From contig NC_058521.1 of the NCBI RefSeq assembly GCF_904849725.1, positions 339,248,638 to 339,312,637 of the forward strand: 64,000 nucleotides of DNA, given 5' to 3'. Under the pieces are notes generated by a model, which saw only the letters and a program-made list of their open reading frames with translations, did not search any database and had not been told where the DNA came from. Position numbers and translations under genes: made by a program. This DNA is from Hordeum vulgare subsp. vulgare. Lineage: Eukaryota; Streptophyta; Magnoliopsida; Poales; Poaceae. Positions 31,150 to 41,997 of the stretch are shown here, one piece after another (position 1 is the first letter of the stretch; each line of letters starts with the position of its first letter).

Positions 31150-32500
31150 CTTAAAAGGGCCAGTCTGTTGGTAGAGGAAGGCATGCGAGTTGTAAATACT
31201 TTTGTATCTCAATCATTCCTCTGGAAATCTCATTCCCTTCAATCACCCTTGTTCGATCTCTTCTCCTTCCCCTACTGGATTGTCTCTTCTCCTTCCCCTA
31301 CTGGATTGTCGATCCTTCTCTTGGGTTTGTTACAATTGATATTCAGAGCCATGTTTTATCGATTCGCCAAGATTTTTTCCCCGCCATCTAATTTCGTGCG
31401 TGACCCTGATCGCGAGCTCTACCTTGTGGATCTCGCCCAAAATCCTCCGTCGGGTTCGATCTAGCCACCAGGAACGATGGCGCTGCCTGAGCAATCGGTG
31501 TGGAGGCGTCAAGTGCTCATCGCCATGGAGGAGGGGAACAACCACCTCACGTCGTTGCTCGAATCCCTCGCCAATTCGACGACTAGAAGGCATGCGTTCA
31601 ATGCTTAGATCTCTCGAGATCTGCGCAAACTCGACAAGCAACTCAACGTCATGTAGGCGGATGTCGACGTGGCTCGCAAGGCAGTTGAAGGCGTCATGTC
31701 CCCGTCTGGTTCGGTCACCACGATCGATCCACCACCTCCATCACCCCCGCCGTCGTCACCACATGCTCCTCCCCAACAACAGCCTCCGCCCCCGTCGCAC
31801 ACACCTTTGGATCCACACCGCCCTTGCGGATCCCGATTCCGTCGCATGTCCCGTACCAGACCGTGGCACCACAAACTTGCTAACCATCGAGGATTCAGGG
31901 AGAGTGGCTACCACAAACCCCCCAAGCACGACTTCCCGTGCTTCGACGGATCGACACCCTACCTCTGACTGGATCAGAGCCTCGCCTACTTTGAGCTGTA
32001 CAAAGTGGCGCCAACGCTCTGGGTGGCCACCGCATCGCTCTACATCGAGGGCCAAGCAGCACACTGGCTCCATGCTTTTTGCCAAACACATCGCGACTTA
32101 TCGTGGGAGATGTTTACCGTCGCGATCCTCGATGAATTTGGCGTCGAGGAGTTCGAGCAGGTGATGCATAAGCTCCTCCAAGTGCGCCAGACCAGCAGCG
32201 TCGCGGAGTACCGCAACGCCTTAGACGAGCACATGTATCATCTCCTCGCCCTCGACCCGTCGATCAACACCAAGTTCTTCATCACCCAATTCCTCCTGGA
32301 ATTGAAGGACGAGCTTTGTGCGGCCGTGCGCCCCCTCCAGCATCATCAGGGCCTCGGTGCTGGCATGCATCCAAGAGGATGAGCTCGATACTCACGGGCC
32401 ACGACCACTGCCAGCACCGATGGACCGCCCACCGCCGGCCTCAATAGCCCTTTCGTGCGCGTCGGCGGCCCCGCGGGCCACGAACGACGATTGGGGCTAA
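31150..32500 (+). pseudogene. Gypsy gag remnant with leader
   Basis: A primer-site-like TTGATATTCAGAGCC (about 31336) precedes an ATG at 31477 (MALPEQSVWRRQVLIAMEEG). In-frame TAG codons stand at about 31606 and 31653 and a TGA at about 31966. The gag core reads HDFPCFDGSTPYL, then LAYFELYKVAP, ATASLYIEGQAAHWLHAF and VMHKLLQVRQTSSVAEYRNA, FFITQFLLELKDEL. This is Retrotrans_gag. Pol is missing. A 26-bp block ending ACTGGATTGTC is tandemly repeated at about 31259-31311. Confidence 0.8.
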
Positions 32501-33390
32501 CACCGCCACCCGCACCAAGCTCATCACAAGGTGCACAACAACTCGGTGGGAGGCCACTCCGGCTCGACCGCCACCTACCAGCGGGTGTTCAAGCTCTTCC
32601 GAGTGGCGCGGCGGTATGCTCATCACTAAACCATCCCAACTTTGATTTACCCCGGAACCTGAATCATATGATCGTGACCGTTGGATTCGGATCAACACCT
32701 TTTTACCGTAAATCATCATCGGTTTGTCAATTGGACCCCTAACCTAATTATTTTTGACCGTTCGATTTTAAGTCGGAGGGTCCAAATAACCCCTCGGCCT
32801 AAACCCATTTACTATTTATGGATCCACGTAGCCAAGTTCACACCAAAACCTAATTTATAGGGATCCTCCCTTGTCCCGTCGGCGTGCAACCACCCACCTC
32901 GGGATCTCCCCTCCCGATCCAACCCACTGCCCAGCTAGCAACCAGAGCCCCAGCCGATCCTCCTCTACATCTACCGGGTAGTCCAGCGCCCGATTGCTCC
33001 TCTGCCCCGGGACGCACCTGACCGCCCGAAGCCGCCCTCGTCGACACAAGAATGGAGCACTATCAACCTGACCACGAAGGTCTATTCCTGCAAGAAATCG
33101 AAGAAAAAGCAAGAATGTGATATTGCAATCTGAATATTGCGAATATAGATGAACTATTGATAAGGGTTGGGATCCTAAAGCGATCTTAGTCTGGTCGTTG
33201 GATATAAACGAAGTACACGAAGTTGCAATGACTAACTTTTAACTAAACAAATCCTAAGCAAAAATTTACTAGGTTGATCTACTTATGTAGGAGCAAGAGG
33301 TGGCGGCCAAGGAGGTGGGAGGACGTACCAAGGCATCCTAAAACTAACCCTAGGTCGTACAAAGCCTATGGGCCCAAGTGGAGGTGATGT
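32501..33390. other. No recognised gene; possible retroelement or promoter-like sequence
   Basis: AT-rich to 32860, then a C-rich stretch (32870-33060) without a recognisable domain, then AT-rich again. Frames here are short and unlike any family I know. It directly precedes the Angela-type LTR. Confidence 0.4.
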
Positions 33391-34083
33391 TGTTGGAAAT
33401 ATGTCCTAGAGGCAATAATAAAGTGGTTATTATTATATTTCCTTGTTCATGATAATTGTCTATTATTCATGCTATAATTGTATTAATCGGAAACCGTAAT
33501 ACATGTGTGAATACATATACCACAACATGTCCCTAGTGAGCCTCTAGTTGTCTAGCTCGTTGATCAATAGATGATCATGGTTTCCTAATCATGGACATTG
33601 GATGTCATTGATAACGAGATCACATCATTAAGAGAATGATGTGATGGACAAGATCCAATCCTAAGCATAACACAAGATCGTGTAGTTCGTCTGCTAGAGC
33701 TTTTATAATGTCAAGTATCATTTCCTTAGACCATGAGATTGTGCAACTCCTGGATACCGTAGGAGTGTTTTGGGTGTATCAGATGTCAAAACATAACTGA
33801 GTGATTATAAAGGTACACTACAGGTATCTATGGAAGTATCTGTTGGGTTGGTACGAATCGAGATTGGGATTTTGGGATTTGTCGCACCGTGTGACGGAGA
33901 GGTATTTCTGGGCCCACTCGGCAATGCATCATCATAATGAGCTCAATGACTAAGGAATTAGCCACGGGATGATGTGTTACGTACGAGTAAAGAGACTTCC
34001 CGGTAACGAGATTGAACAAGGTATAGGGATATCGACGATCTAATCCCGGGCAAGTTTCATACCGGTAGACAAAGGGAATTGCA
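33391..34083 (+). repeat. Angela/BARE-type LTR, copy 1, left part
   Basis: Begins TGTTGGAAATATGTCCTAGA and continues with the familiar Angela/BARE LTR landmarks (CAATAATAAAGTGGTTATTA, GAATGATGTGATGGACAAGA, CGGTAACGAGATTGAAC). It breaks at GGGAATTGCA, where the first CACTA element is inserted, and resumes at 41446. The joined LTR is about 1.24 kb and stops where LTR copy 2 starts, so it is incomplete compared with the 1.8-kb copy 2. Confidence 0.92.
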
Positions 34084-34429
34084 CACTACAAGAAATATGT
34101 CAACTAACGACCTTCAATATTGGTCACCGAATGGTCATTGATTTCCATTTGCGACCTTTTTATGATCAAAAACAAACGGTCAAAAGCTGAGTGTCTCTAA
34201 TGAACTATAACGACCTTTTTGCTGGATTGGTCGTAGGATTTTACGACCAAACAAAAGCATTGAAATTATTTTAGTCGTTGGTTGTTTGCCTAAACCACAT
34301 CGGATCCAACGTGGCAAGTTGACGTGGCATTAGAATTAGCCCGGTCCAAACGATGTTTTAGATGGGCCGAGCCCATTAATTCAGCCTTTTTAAGTCATTT
34401 TTATCAACTACATGGGCCAAGCCCAACAG

Positions 34430-35700
34430 TTTAGTTTTTTTGGGCCATGGCCTTCTTCAGCCATTATATTTTGGAGTTGGTCCCACTAGTCAAATGGGTC
34501 CCACTTGTCATAATTTCATACATCAGTCCCACATGTCAAAAATTTCAAATTGCTCAAATGATTTTCATTGGTTCCTACTAGTCAAGCTTTCAAAATTTCA
34601 AATTGCTCAAATAATTTTTTCAACATACATAATTACTATTTCAAACAGACCAGAACAAAAATAATTCATCAAATAACATTAAATTAATATATTATAATCT
34701 GTTACAATATTACAATTTACATTGTACTATAGTTAAACTGATCAAACATATCTTTGTTGACTAGGGCTTCACTGCTTTGCTCTTGGTTTCAAGTGCTTCA
34801 AACTTCAAATTGCATAGGCCTAGAGCTCCTGTAAAAGAGTGAACATAAATGCTTCCAGCATTAGATTGTACTGAAATGGCAACACTAATGTAAGCATCAA
34901 AGCAGATCTAAAAATGGCCAACAAAATATGAATTATGGTGCACTTAATAAGATGTGATCAGTTTTAATACATGCTTAAGTGGATCAGTTTCAAGACAATA
35001 TGCCAGCTTTATAAGGAAGGAATAAACACTTCACACATCCATCTAATCAGTTTCAAAACTAGTTCAAATGCCACTGTAATTAGATGAGCATACACGTGAC
35101 GAGGAGCATGTAGCATACTTCATGTTGAAATGTGTTGAACCCACAAAGCCAAGCGACTCGGTATTTTAACTGCTTATTAAAACCGGTTACAAGTTGGACA
35201 AGAAAAATATTAAATCGACATTTCCTAATATAATAGTCTCAGAAGTTGTATTATATCCAATTACTTAGAAAGAAACCAGTACTGTTTACCCACAAGGAGG
35301 CCCTAAAAGTTGTATTACATCCCATTACTGAGAATGAAATGAGTACCGTTTTCTTAGATTATTAAGAGTTTCAATCTTTTTATAGGAGGAAAATAAACAA
35401 TAACCATGAAATACTACAACAATGTGTCAGCACAGCATTAATCAAGCTGCTGAACTTAGGTACCTACGGAAGGGCACAAGTCAAAAGCTAAATGGATATG
35501 ATAATGATGGCATGCATGGTACATAGTATAATAAAAAGTAGACGCTATAGATAGTGTTCAAGGGAAATCAGTTAAGAAACAATATAAAAAGAAGTAATAT
35601 TATTATTATCTTCACATAGATTGAATATAATATATAATGTACAGCTGTAAAGTATCTAACAGGATATCACAATTACTTCAGAATAAAATGAACTGCACAA
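34430..35700. other. CACTA interior without recognised gene; one possible terminal exon on the minus strand
   Basis: AT-rich and intron-like. On the minus strand near 34764-34832, TTTTACAG is followed by an open stretch that could read ALGLCNLKFEALETKSKAV and KP before TAG. It might be the terminal exon of a captured gene, but I do not recognise it. Confidence 0.35.
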
Positions 35701-35708
35701 TTACCGAC

Positions 35709-35792
35709 TCGTGATATAAAATAAGGAGGGAGCTCACCAAGTGCTGTCCCGATACCCCAAAGAACAGCTTCCAACTGAACCTGAACCTGAAC
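35709..35792 (-). pseudogene. Captured VMP1/KMS1-like exon (vacuole membrane protein family)
   Basis: The minus strand encodes [20 protein letters not shown] followed by ISR. The [13 protein letters not shown] block is the hallmark of VMP1/KMS proteins, multi-spanning membrane proteins of the ER and Golgi involved in secretory traffic and autophagy. Only this exon is clear. Upstream (36,148-35,920 minus) an open frame with GRGVGLGPDTLMI exists but cannot be assigned. It lies inside the CACTA and reads in the same direction as the two other captured fragments, so all could be in one minus-strand transcript. Confidence 0.75.
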
Positions 35793-36583
35793 CCATTGAA
35801 CAGCTTCCAAATCTGAAACTTGAATCTGGCCAACTAAGCTAAATAGCTAAAACAGTCTGAAAGAAGGGCACAATTGAGTTTATTGCACTACAAACATAGC
35901 GCAGTTCAATCATCAGTAGATCAAGACCGGATCAAAGTTTGGCTAACTAGCTTCAGTGTAGCATCACTGTAATGATTGAATAAGCAGCAACCTAATTTAG
36001 ATTGTGATGCCCTTGTTGACTTGACAATAGCTGAGTCATACATTATCATAAGCGTGTCAGGACCTAGCCCGACCCCACGGCCACTCCCCCAAATTGCAAT
36101 CCCATCTCCTGAAATCTGAAGCCCAAATGGACAGCGGACGACCGGCATTCCACACGCCTAACGATATTCGTTAGGCATGTACAGCCTACAGTTGAGTACA
36201 CCCAAGCCCACGATAATTGCATGGGAGCTAAGCTAACAACCGCCAGTTGAGTTGCCCACAAAAAATGTACTCCTACATAGCAAACCATTCACACTAATCC
36301 GGTGTACAGAAAGTAGATACAGTACTATTACAAATCGGATGTACTTTGCACCGACAAATCACTCAACTGCAGTCTGCAAGTGACCGACAGAAGATGCCAC
36401 AGTGACAGCAAATTTGCACGTCGCCACCAAGTGCAGCGCTCACCATCACCAAAAATTTCACGAACGCCATCTTACATCGCCCCCAATGCTAATTAGTGGC
36501 CACTGAAACCGCAAGCCTAAACTGAATTCCCTAAGAATAAAGTGGCAAGCAATGCGACGAAGGGAATCGGGACGAGGCGTGAC
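35793..36583. other. CACTA interior between captured fragments, unassigned
   Basis: On the minus strand this follows the GT after prolyl-hydroxylase exon 2 and probably includes captured intron sequence. No conserved domain recognised. The word GGGCTTCAGATTTCAGG (36,117-36,133 minus) resembles the sequence before the VMP1-like exon and may be part of the same source gene. Confidence 0.4.
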
Positions 36584-36889
36584 CTGGTAAGGGATCAAGG
36601 AGGGCGCGGGGTCGCCGGACTCCCCGTACGACATCTCCGGCAAGACGGCCTCCATCACCCGCTACCTCCGCAGCGGCCGCTCCGGGTCCTCCTCGCCCTG
36701 CGGATCCTGCCACCGAAACAACCACCAGAACCACCCCAGATCAGAGGCCCACCCGCGCGCGGGCGACGAAACGAATCTGCGGGGCGGCCGCGTGAGTCGT
36801 TGCTGGGTGAAGAGGAGGGAGCCGAGGAAGCCGGCGAGGAAGAAGAGGGAGCATGAGAGGAGCACCACGGGGAGCCGCAGCCTGCACAC
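36584..36889 (-). pseudogene. Captured prolyl 4-hydroxylase exons 1 and 2
   Basis: Exon 1 (36803-36889) reads RLRLPVVLLSCSLFFLAGFL then GSLLFTQ, the N-terminal signal-anchor of plant ER/Golgi prolyl 4-hydroxylases. Exon 2 (36584-36706) reads DPQGEEDPERPLRR, a TAG stop, then VMEAVLPEMSYGESGDPAPS and LIPYQ, and ends CAG before GTCACG. The intron between them keeps its 3' AG but lacks a GT donor after CAG (CAACGA instead). The expected ATG reads GTG. The catalytic dioxygenase domain (HxD...H) is not captured. Intact enzymes hydroxylate proline in cell-wall glycoproteins; this fragment cannot. Confidence 0.82.
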
Positions 36890-36966
36890 AAGAAACGAGA
36901 AGCACGGGACGAACGGTCAGCCCGATCTTAGTTAATGAGAGCGAAACCCTACCCCGGCCCACGTAC

Positions 36967-37035
36967 CGAGTCCTTGAGCTCGATGCCGCCCTTGACGACC
37001 TCGCGGCCGCTCCGGGACATGACGGAGACCTTCAT
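36967..37035 (-). pseudogene. Captured enoyl-CoA reductase (ECR/CER10-type) first exon
   Basis: On the minus strand an ATG opens MKVSVMSRSGREVVKGGI then ELKDS, ending TCG before GTACGTG, a good splice donor. This is the N-terminus of plant very-long-chain enoyl-CoA reductase (ubiquitin-like start), the last enzyme of the ER fatty-acid elongation cycle. Only 23 codons are present. The start codon and donor are intact. Spliced to the next AG (ending TTGTGTGCAG at about 36886 minus) it would enter the prolyl-hydroxylase exon in the wrong frame. Confidence 0.78.
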
Positions 37036-37390
37036 GCTCCTGACGGCGAGGCGAGCTCCCCTCGAACCTGTGGTGTGTTGGTGGAGAAAAGAGGAGGGGT
37101 GAAGAAGGGTGGGGGAGAAGGGTCGGAGGGGGAGAAGGGGTCGGAGGGGGAGACCGCCGACGGGGTGTGGGCGCAGATCTGGCGGGGACAGGGAGGAGGT
37201 GGCGGCGGCGGTGTGAAGATGGGGACGAGGGAGGAGTCTGAGCTAGGGCTGCAGGTGCAGGATCTGAGATGGAGAGATGGATGGATGTATGGTGGGATGG
37301 AGAGATGGATGGATGGATTTGGGATGAAGAGATGGATGGATGGATGGACGGACGCCATATCATCGATCCGTGAGAAGAGTTGTGGTTGGT
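37036..37390 (-). promoter_or_regulatory. Probable captured 5' leader/promoter of the enoyl-CoA reductase fragment
   Basis: On the minus strand directly before the ATG is a C/T-rich, GC-rich stretch (CTTCTCCCCCTCCGACCCC-type runs and CATCCATCCATC repeats) typical of grass 5' leaders. It contrasts sharply with the AT-rich CACTA sequence beyond 37390. Promoter activity is an inference. Confidence 0.5.
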
Positions 37391-37559
37391 TCGGAAAAAC
37401 AATGATTTAAAATAATTCTAAGGTAAAATAATAGATGAATTTTGTAAAATATCTATTAAAAATATTTTGTAAAAGTGTACCACACAAATTTTTACTAGAG
37501 TTAGACCATATTTTATGTATGAATACCAATTTGTATGCATTTCTCATCTTTCTATTTAT

Positions 37560-39830
37560 TTTTAACAATTTTTTGAGTGATAAAAATGGGTTTTTTCGTG
37601 AAGAATCAACGAAATATTTGTTGTAAAATTGGGCTTCATCAATTCGCTAAAATGCTAGTACATATTTAATATACAATTGAATAAATGGTTGGGTGTCAAA
37701 AGTTTTTATCCACCTCTAGTGAAAAAGACAAATTCTCGGTGATTCAGCAAGAAGCGGGTCAAATTTGAACTAGAGATGCCTCATAGTTTTCTCATGATTT
37801 TTTTCCTAAAATCATTTTTAGGTAAAGAAGTATCTATTTAATCAGAGATCCAACAAAATTTTGGCAAGAATCAACCCCTAGCTATGAACGGTCATGCCCG
37901 CCGTTTCGACCGCATTTTAAAACAGGCATAACAAATAAAAAAAATAAAAAAATGGAAAACCTTCGCGTTGTGTCATAATATGTGACATACCAGGAAAAAT
38001 AATAAACTTGTAATACGGTGATTATTTTAAAAAAGTATTCTCAGAAATGGTCTATCGTGTGTGAAGATTCATGGCTTTCAAGTCAAATGATCAATCTTAT
38101 GTCCACATTCATGGCATAGTTTGTTGAGAAGATCTAATATTATACACAAATGTGCATATTGGAATGACAAACAATGTTGATTAAGGAAGTTTTCATTTTC
38201 CTTGTATAAAAAATAATTTTCCATTTTTCAAGTACCCGAAATGAGTTTTTTTCTGAAGGACCTACTATATATTTGTTTCAAAATTATCTCATATCATTTT
38301 TCTAAAATATTAGGTCATATATAATGTATAGTTGACAAAATGGTTGGGTGTTAAAAGATTTTATCCACCTCTAGTGAAAAAGACAAATTATCGCCGATTC
38401 AGTAGGAAGCGGGTCAAATTTGAACTAGAGGTGCCTCGTAGTTTTCTCATGATTGTTTCCTAAAATCATTTTTAGGTAAATAAGTATCTATTTAATTATA
38501 GATCCAACAAAAAATTGGCAAGAATCAACCCCTAGCTATGAACGGTCATGCCCGCCGTTTCGACCGCATTTTGAAACGGGCATAACAAATTTTAAAAAAA
38601 TCAAAAAAATGAAAAACCTTCGCGTTGTGTCATAATATGTGACCAAGTAACAGGAAAAATAATAAACTTGTAATACGGTGATTATTTTTAAAAAGTGTTT
38701 TCAGAAATGTGCTATCGTGTGTGAAGATTCATGGCTTTCAAGCCAAATGATCAATCTTATGGCCACATTAATGGCATAAGTTATTGAAACGATCTAATAT
38801 TATGCACAAGGATGCATATTGGAATGGAAAGCAATGTTTATTAAGGAAGTTTTAATTTTCCTTGTATGAAAAAATTATTTTTCATTTTTTAAGTGTACGA
38901 AATGAGTTTTTTTTGTGAAGGACCTACTATATATTTGTTTCAAAATTGTACCAAATCATTTTTATAAAATAGTAGGCCATATTTAATGTATAATTGACAA
39001 AATGGTTAGGTGTTAAAAGATTTTATCCACCTTTAGTGAAAAAGACAAATTGTCGCCGATTCAGCACGAAACGGGTCAAATTTGAACTAGAGGTGCCTCA
39101 TAGTTTTCTCATGATTTTTTTTCTAAAATCATTTTTAGGTAAATAAGTATCTATTTAATCATAGATCCAACAAAATTTTGGCAAGAATCAACCCCTAGCT
39201 ATGAACGGTCATGCCTGCCGTTTCGACCGCATTTTGAAACGGGCATAACAAATTAAAAAAAATCAAAAAAATGGAAAACCTTCGCGTTGTGTCATAATAT
39301 GTGACCAAGTTACCAGGAAAAATAATAAACTTGTAATACGGTGATTATTTAAATAAAAAGTGTTCTCATAAATGGGCTATCGTGTTTGAAGATTCATGGA
39401 TTTCAAGCCAAATGATCAATCTTATGGTCACATTCATGACATAGTTTGTTGAAACGATCTAATATTATGCACAAGGGTGCATATTAGAATGGCAAACAAT
39501 GTTGATTAAGCAAGTTTTTATTTTCCTTGTATAAAAAATTCATTTTTCATTTTTCAAGTGCCCGAAATGAGTTTTTTTGTGTAGGATCTACCATATATTT
39601 GTTTCAAAATTGTACAAAATAATTTTTCTCAAATACTAGGCCATATTTAATATACAATTGACAAAATGGTTGGGTGTTAAAAGATTTTATCCATCTTTAG
39701 TGAAAAAGACAAATTGTCGCCGTTTCAGCACAAAGCGGGTCAAATTTGAACTGCAGCTGCATTATAATTTGCTATTTATTTTTCCCAAAAATAATTTATA
39801 GGTACATAAGTATCTATTTAATAAGAATTA
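37560..39830. repeat. Tandem array, about 660-bp unit, about 3.4 copies
   Basis: The word GAAAAAGACAAATT recurs at about 37720, 38380, 39041 and 39701 (spacing 660-661). Each unit also contains GCGGGTCAAATTTGAACT, CCCCTAGCTATGAACGGTC and CCTTCGCGTTGTGTCATAAT. Units are about 90% alike by eye. AT-rich and non-coding, within the first CACTA. Confidence 0.93.
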
Positions 39831-40159
39831 CATGGTGTGGTGACTTGACGCCGAGGTTTGGATGGTGGTCGAGGAGCCCAACTCCAGAGCGCGTGAACTT
39901 GCATGCGAGCCGCGTGGTCACCGCGTTACCGTTGCGTTGCCACGCATTCTGGGTGGAATAGGCATGTCTGGAGGGTTAGACACTCCCTCGGTAGGTGTCA
40001 GGAAGAAGAATACAATAGAAGAATCTCATGAGGAGACCAAACTAAGCTCAAACATGAATTAGTAGCCAAGTGTTTGATTAGCGGTGCGGGTAATGCACGT
40101 AGACAATGGGCCTATTTTTTTGCTGAGGATGATCATCTACTAAGGAGACTCTCTTGCCA

Positions 40160-41150
40160 AAATTTTAGCTCAAATGGATGAACCTAGGTGACACTTGCTT
40201 TGCAAAGTACCACACTGTGCAAAAATATGGATGTTGAAGCTGGGATCAAATGAATCAATGGATTGAGCTGAAATCTGGTGTATGATGTTAATTAGGGCAT
40301 ATAAAGGCAATGTAAAAAATTTATACCATTTGGATATGCCAAAGTGACACTTCTTCACAATGTGTCAACCTGGACAGAAAATGGTAATTGAACTCAGCTC
40401 ACATAGATGATTGGATTGAGCTGAAATTTGGATGAGGATGATAATTTGGGCACATTAAAGCACTGTAAAAAATTCATAAAATTTGGATAAATAAAAATTG
40501 TACTTCCTTCACAATGCTCTTTAGTGAACAGAATATTGGGAAAAATATTGAGGGAGACTGGCTGAATTAAATGAGCTAAAATTTGGTGGAGTGAGGTTCT
40601 ATGGCCAGTTTTATTACATGGTAAATTTTCATCAACTATAAAGAAATATAAAATGTAGTTGCTTCACAAACTGAAAATATTACCAGAAACAAAGATTGGA
40701 TGATGAGCTCACATGGATTCTTAGATGGGGCTAAAATTTTGTGGAGAGCTATGTTTTGGGCATATAGAAGATGTGGAAAAAATTCAAATCATCAGGATAT
40801 TCCTATCTAGTACTTCCTTCACAAAGCTGTTAGCTGAACACAAAGTTTGGAAATTTGTTGAGAAAGATTTACTAGGCAAATGGTTACGAAAGTTTTCATG
40901 AGGCAATGATTTGGATAGGAAAGAGTGCCTAAAAAACGTGAGGGTCATCAAAGAAATAGAAATAACACTTCCTTCACAAAGTGCTATTCTGAACAGAATA
41001 CGAAAATGAATATTGCTGAATTATTTTTGAACTATGGAAGGAAGGGTTTTCACATATTTGAGGAATATATGATCCAAAGTATTTATGAGAATTTTTCGAG
41101 AATTTTTGGAATGACAGAATAGTAGGTTGCTTCACAAACTAGGCAAAAAA
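40160..41150. repeat. Degenerate tandem array, about 155-bp unit, about seven copies
   Basis: CTTCCTTCACAA(A/T)G-like words recur at about 40196, 40352, 40504, 40659, 40815, 40970 and 41130 (spacing 152-160). Each is preceded by a GAGCTGAAATTTGG-like word. The copies are much more diverged than those of the 660-bp array, so this array is older. Confidence 0.8.
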
Positions 41151-41445
41151 TAACACATGGACATGACACGTAGGCAAAACTGATGATGTGGCACCTAGTC
41201 ATAGCCATGACCATCTATATTGGTCGTAATTAGCTACAAATTAGGTAGCGAAACAAGGCTATTTGCTTTATGACCTTTTCCAGTAAGGAAGTTACGACCT
41301 TTCCGATGAAAAAGGTCGTTAGTTTTTGAGGTTAGGACCCCTCCGGACAGCTTACGACCAATTGTTCTCAAATGGTCATAGATTTTTGACCAATTCTGCG
41401 AGTGTCACTGACAAAAGGTCGTTAGTTGACATATTTCTTGTAGTG

Positions 41446-41997
41446 GCATACGGGATTGAGTGAATCCTCAATATTGTGGTTCATCCGATGAGATCATCAT
41501 GGAACATGTGGGAGCCAACATGGATATCCAGACCCCACTGTTGGTTATTGGCCGGAGAGATGTCTCGGTCATGTCTGCATGTTTCCCGAACCCGTAGGGT
41601 CTACACACTTAAGGTTCGGTGATGCTAGAGTTGTTATGGGAATAGTATATGTGGTTACCTAAGGTTTTTTGGAGTCCCGGATGAGATCCCGGACGTCACG
41701 AGGAGTTCCGGAATGGTCCGAATGTATAGATTTATATATGTGAAGTCCAGTTTCGGTCGTCGGAAAAGTTTCGGGGTTTATCGGTATTCTACCGGGATCA
41801 TCGAAAGGGTACCGGGGGTCCACCTGTCCCGGATGGCTGAATGGGCTGAAAGGAGAAAGGGAACCAGCCCCTAGTGGGCTGGTGCGAGCCAAGGAGGAGG
41901 CCCAAGGCGCACAAGGAGGCCAAACCCTAGGCGTGGGGGCTGCCTTGGGTGGCAAGCCACCCCTAGGGTGCCGCTCCTCCTCCTCCTAGGGCTTCCG
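41446..41997 (+). repeat. Angela/BARE-type LTR, copy 1, right part
   Basis: Resumes with the GCA duplication and TACGGGATTGAGTGAATCC, then the expected LTR landmarks (TGTTGGTTATTGGCCGGAGA, CGGACGTCACGAGGAGTTCC). It ends abruptly at GGGCTTCCG, where LTR copy 2 begins. Confidence 0.9.

Larger units (their letters stand above)
34084..41445. mobile_element. Non-autonomous CACTA transposon carrying captured host gene fragments (7,362 bp)
   Basis: Begins CACTACAAGAAATATG and ends with its inverted copy; the first 31 bases of the two ends are identical. The flanking 3-bp duplication is GCA (34081-34083 and 41446-41448), inserted in an Angela LTR whose sequence continues across the site. The subterminal regions (34100-34280, 41200-41425) carry many copies of the ACGACC/GGTCGT word in both orientations, as expected of transposase-binding repeats. 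No TNP2 or TNPA domain was found. The interior holds fragments of three host genes on the minus strand, a 660-bp tandem array and a 155-bp tandem array. It would need enzyme from another element to move. Confidence 0.95.

Noticed and set aside
34084..34430. A transposase gene in the first CACTA
   Set aside because: I looked for TNP2 words (such as MHTEKN or DGFNPFG) and TNPA words on both strands of the element and found none.
35921..36288. Open minus-strand frames as further captured genes
   Set aside because: GRGVGLGPDTLMI is weakly suggestive but I cannot match it to a family, so it is left unassigned.
36932..37410. Open frames over the captured reductase leader as new proteins
   Set aside because: They are readings of a C/T-rich leader and CATCCATC repeats. 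The real captured coding part is the 69-bp exon at 36967-37035.
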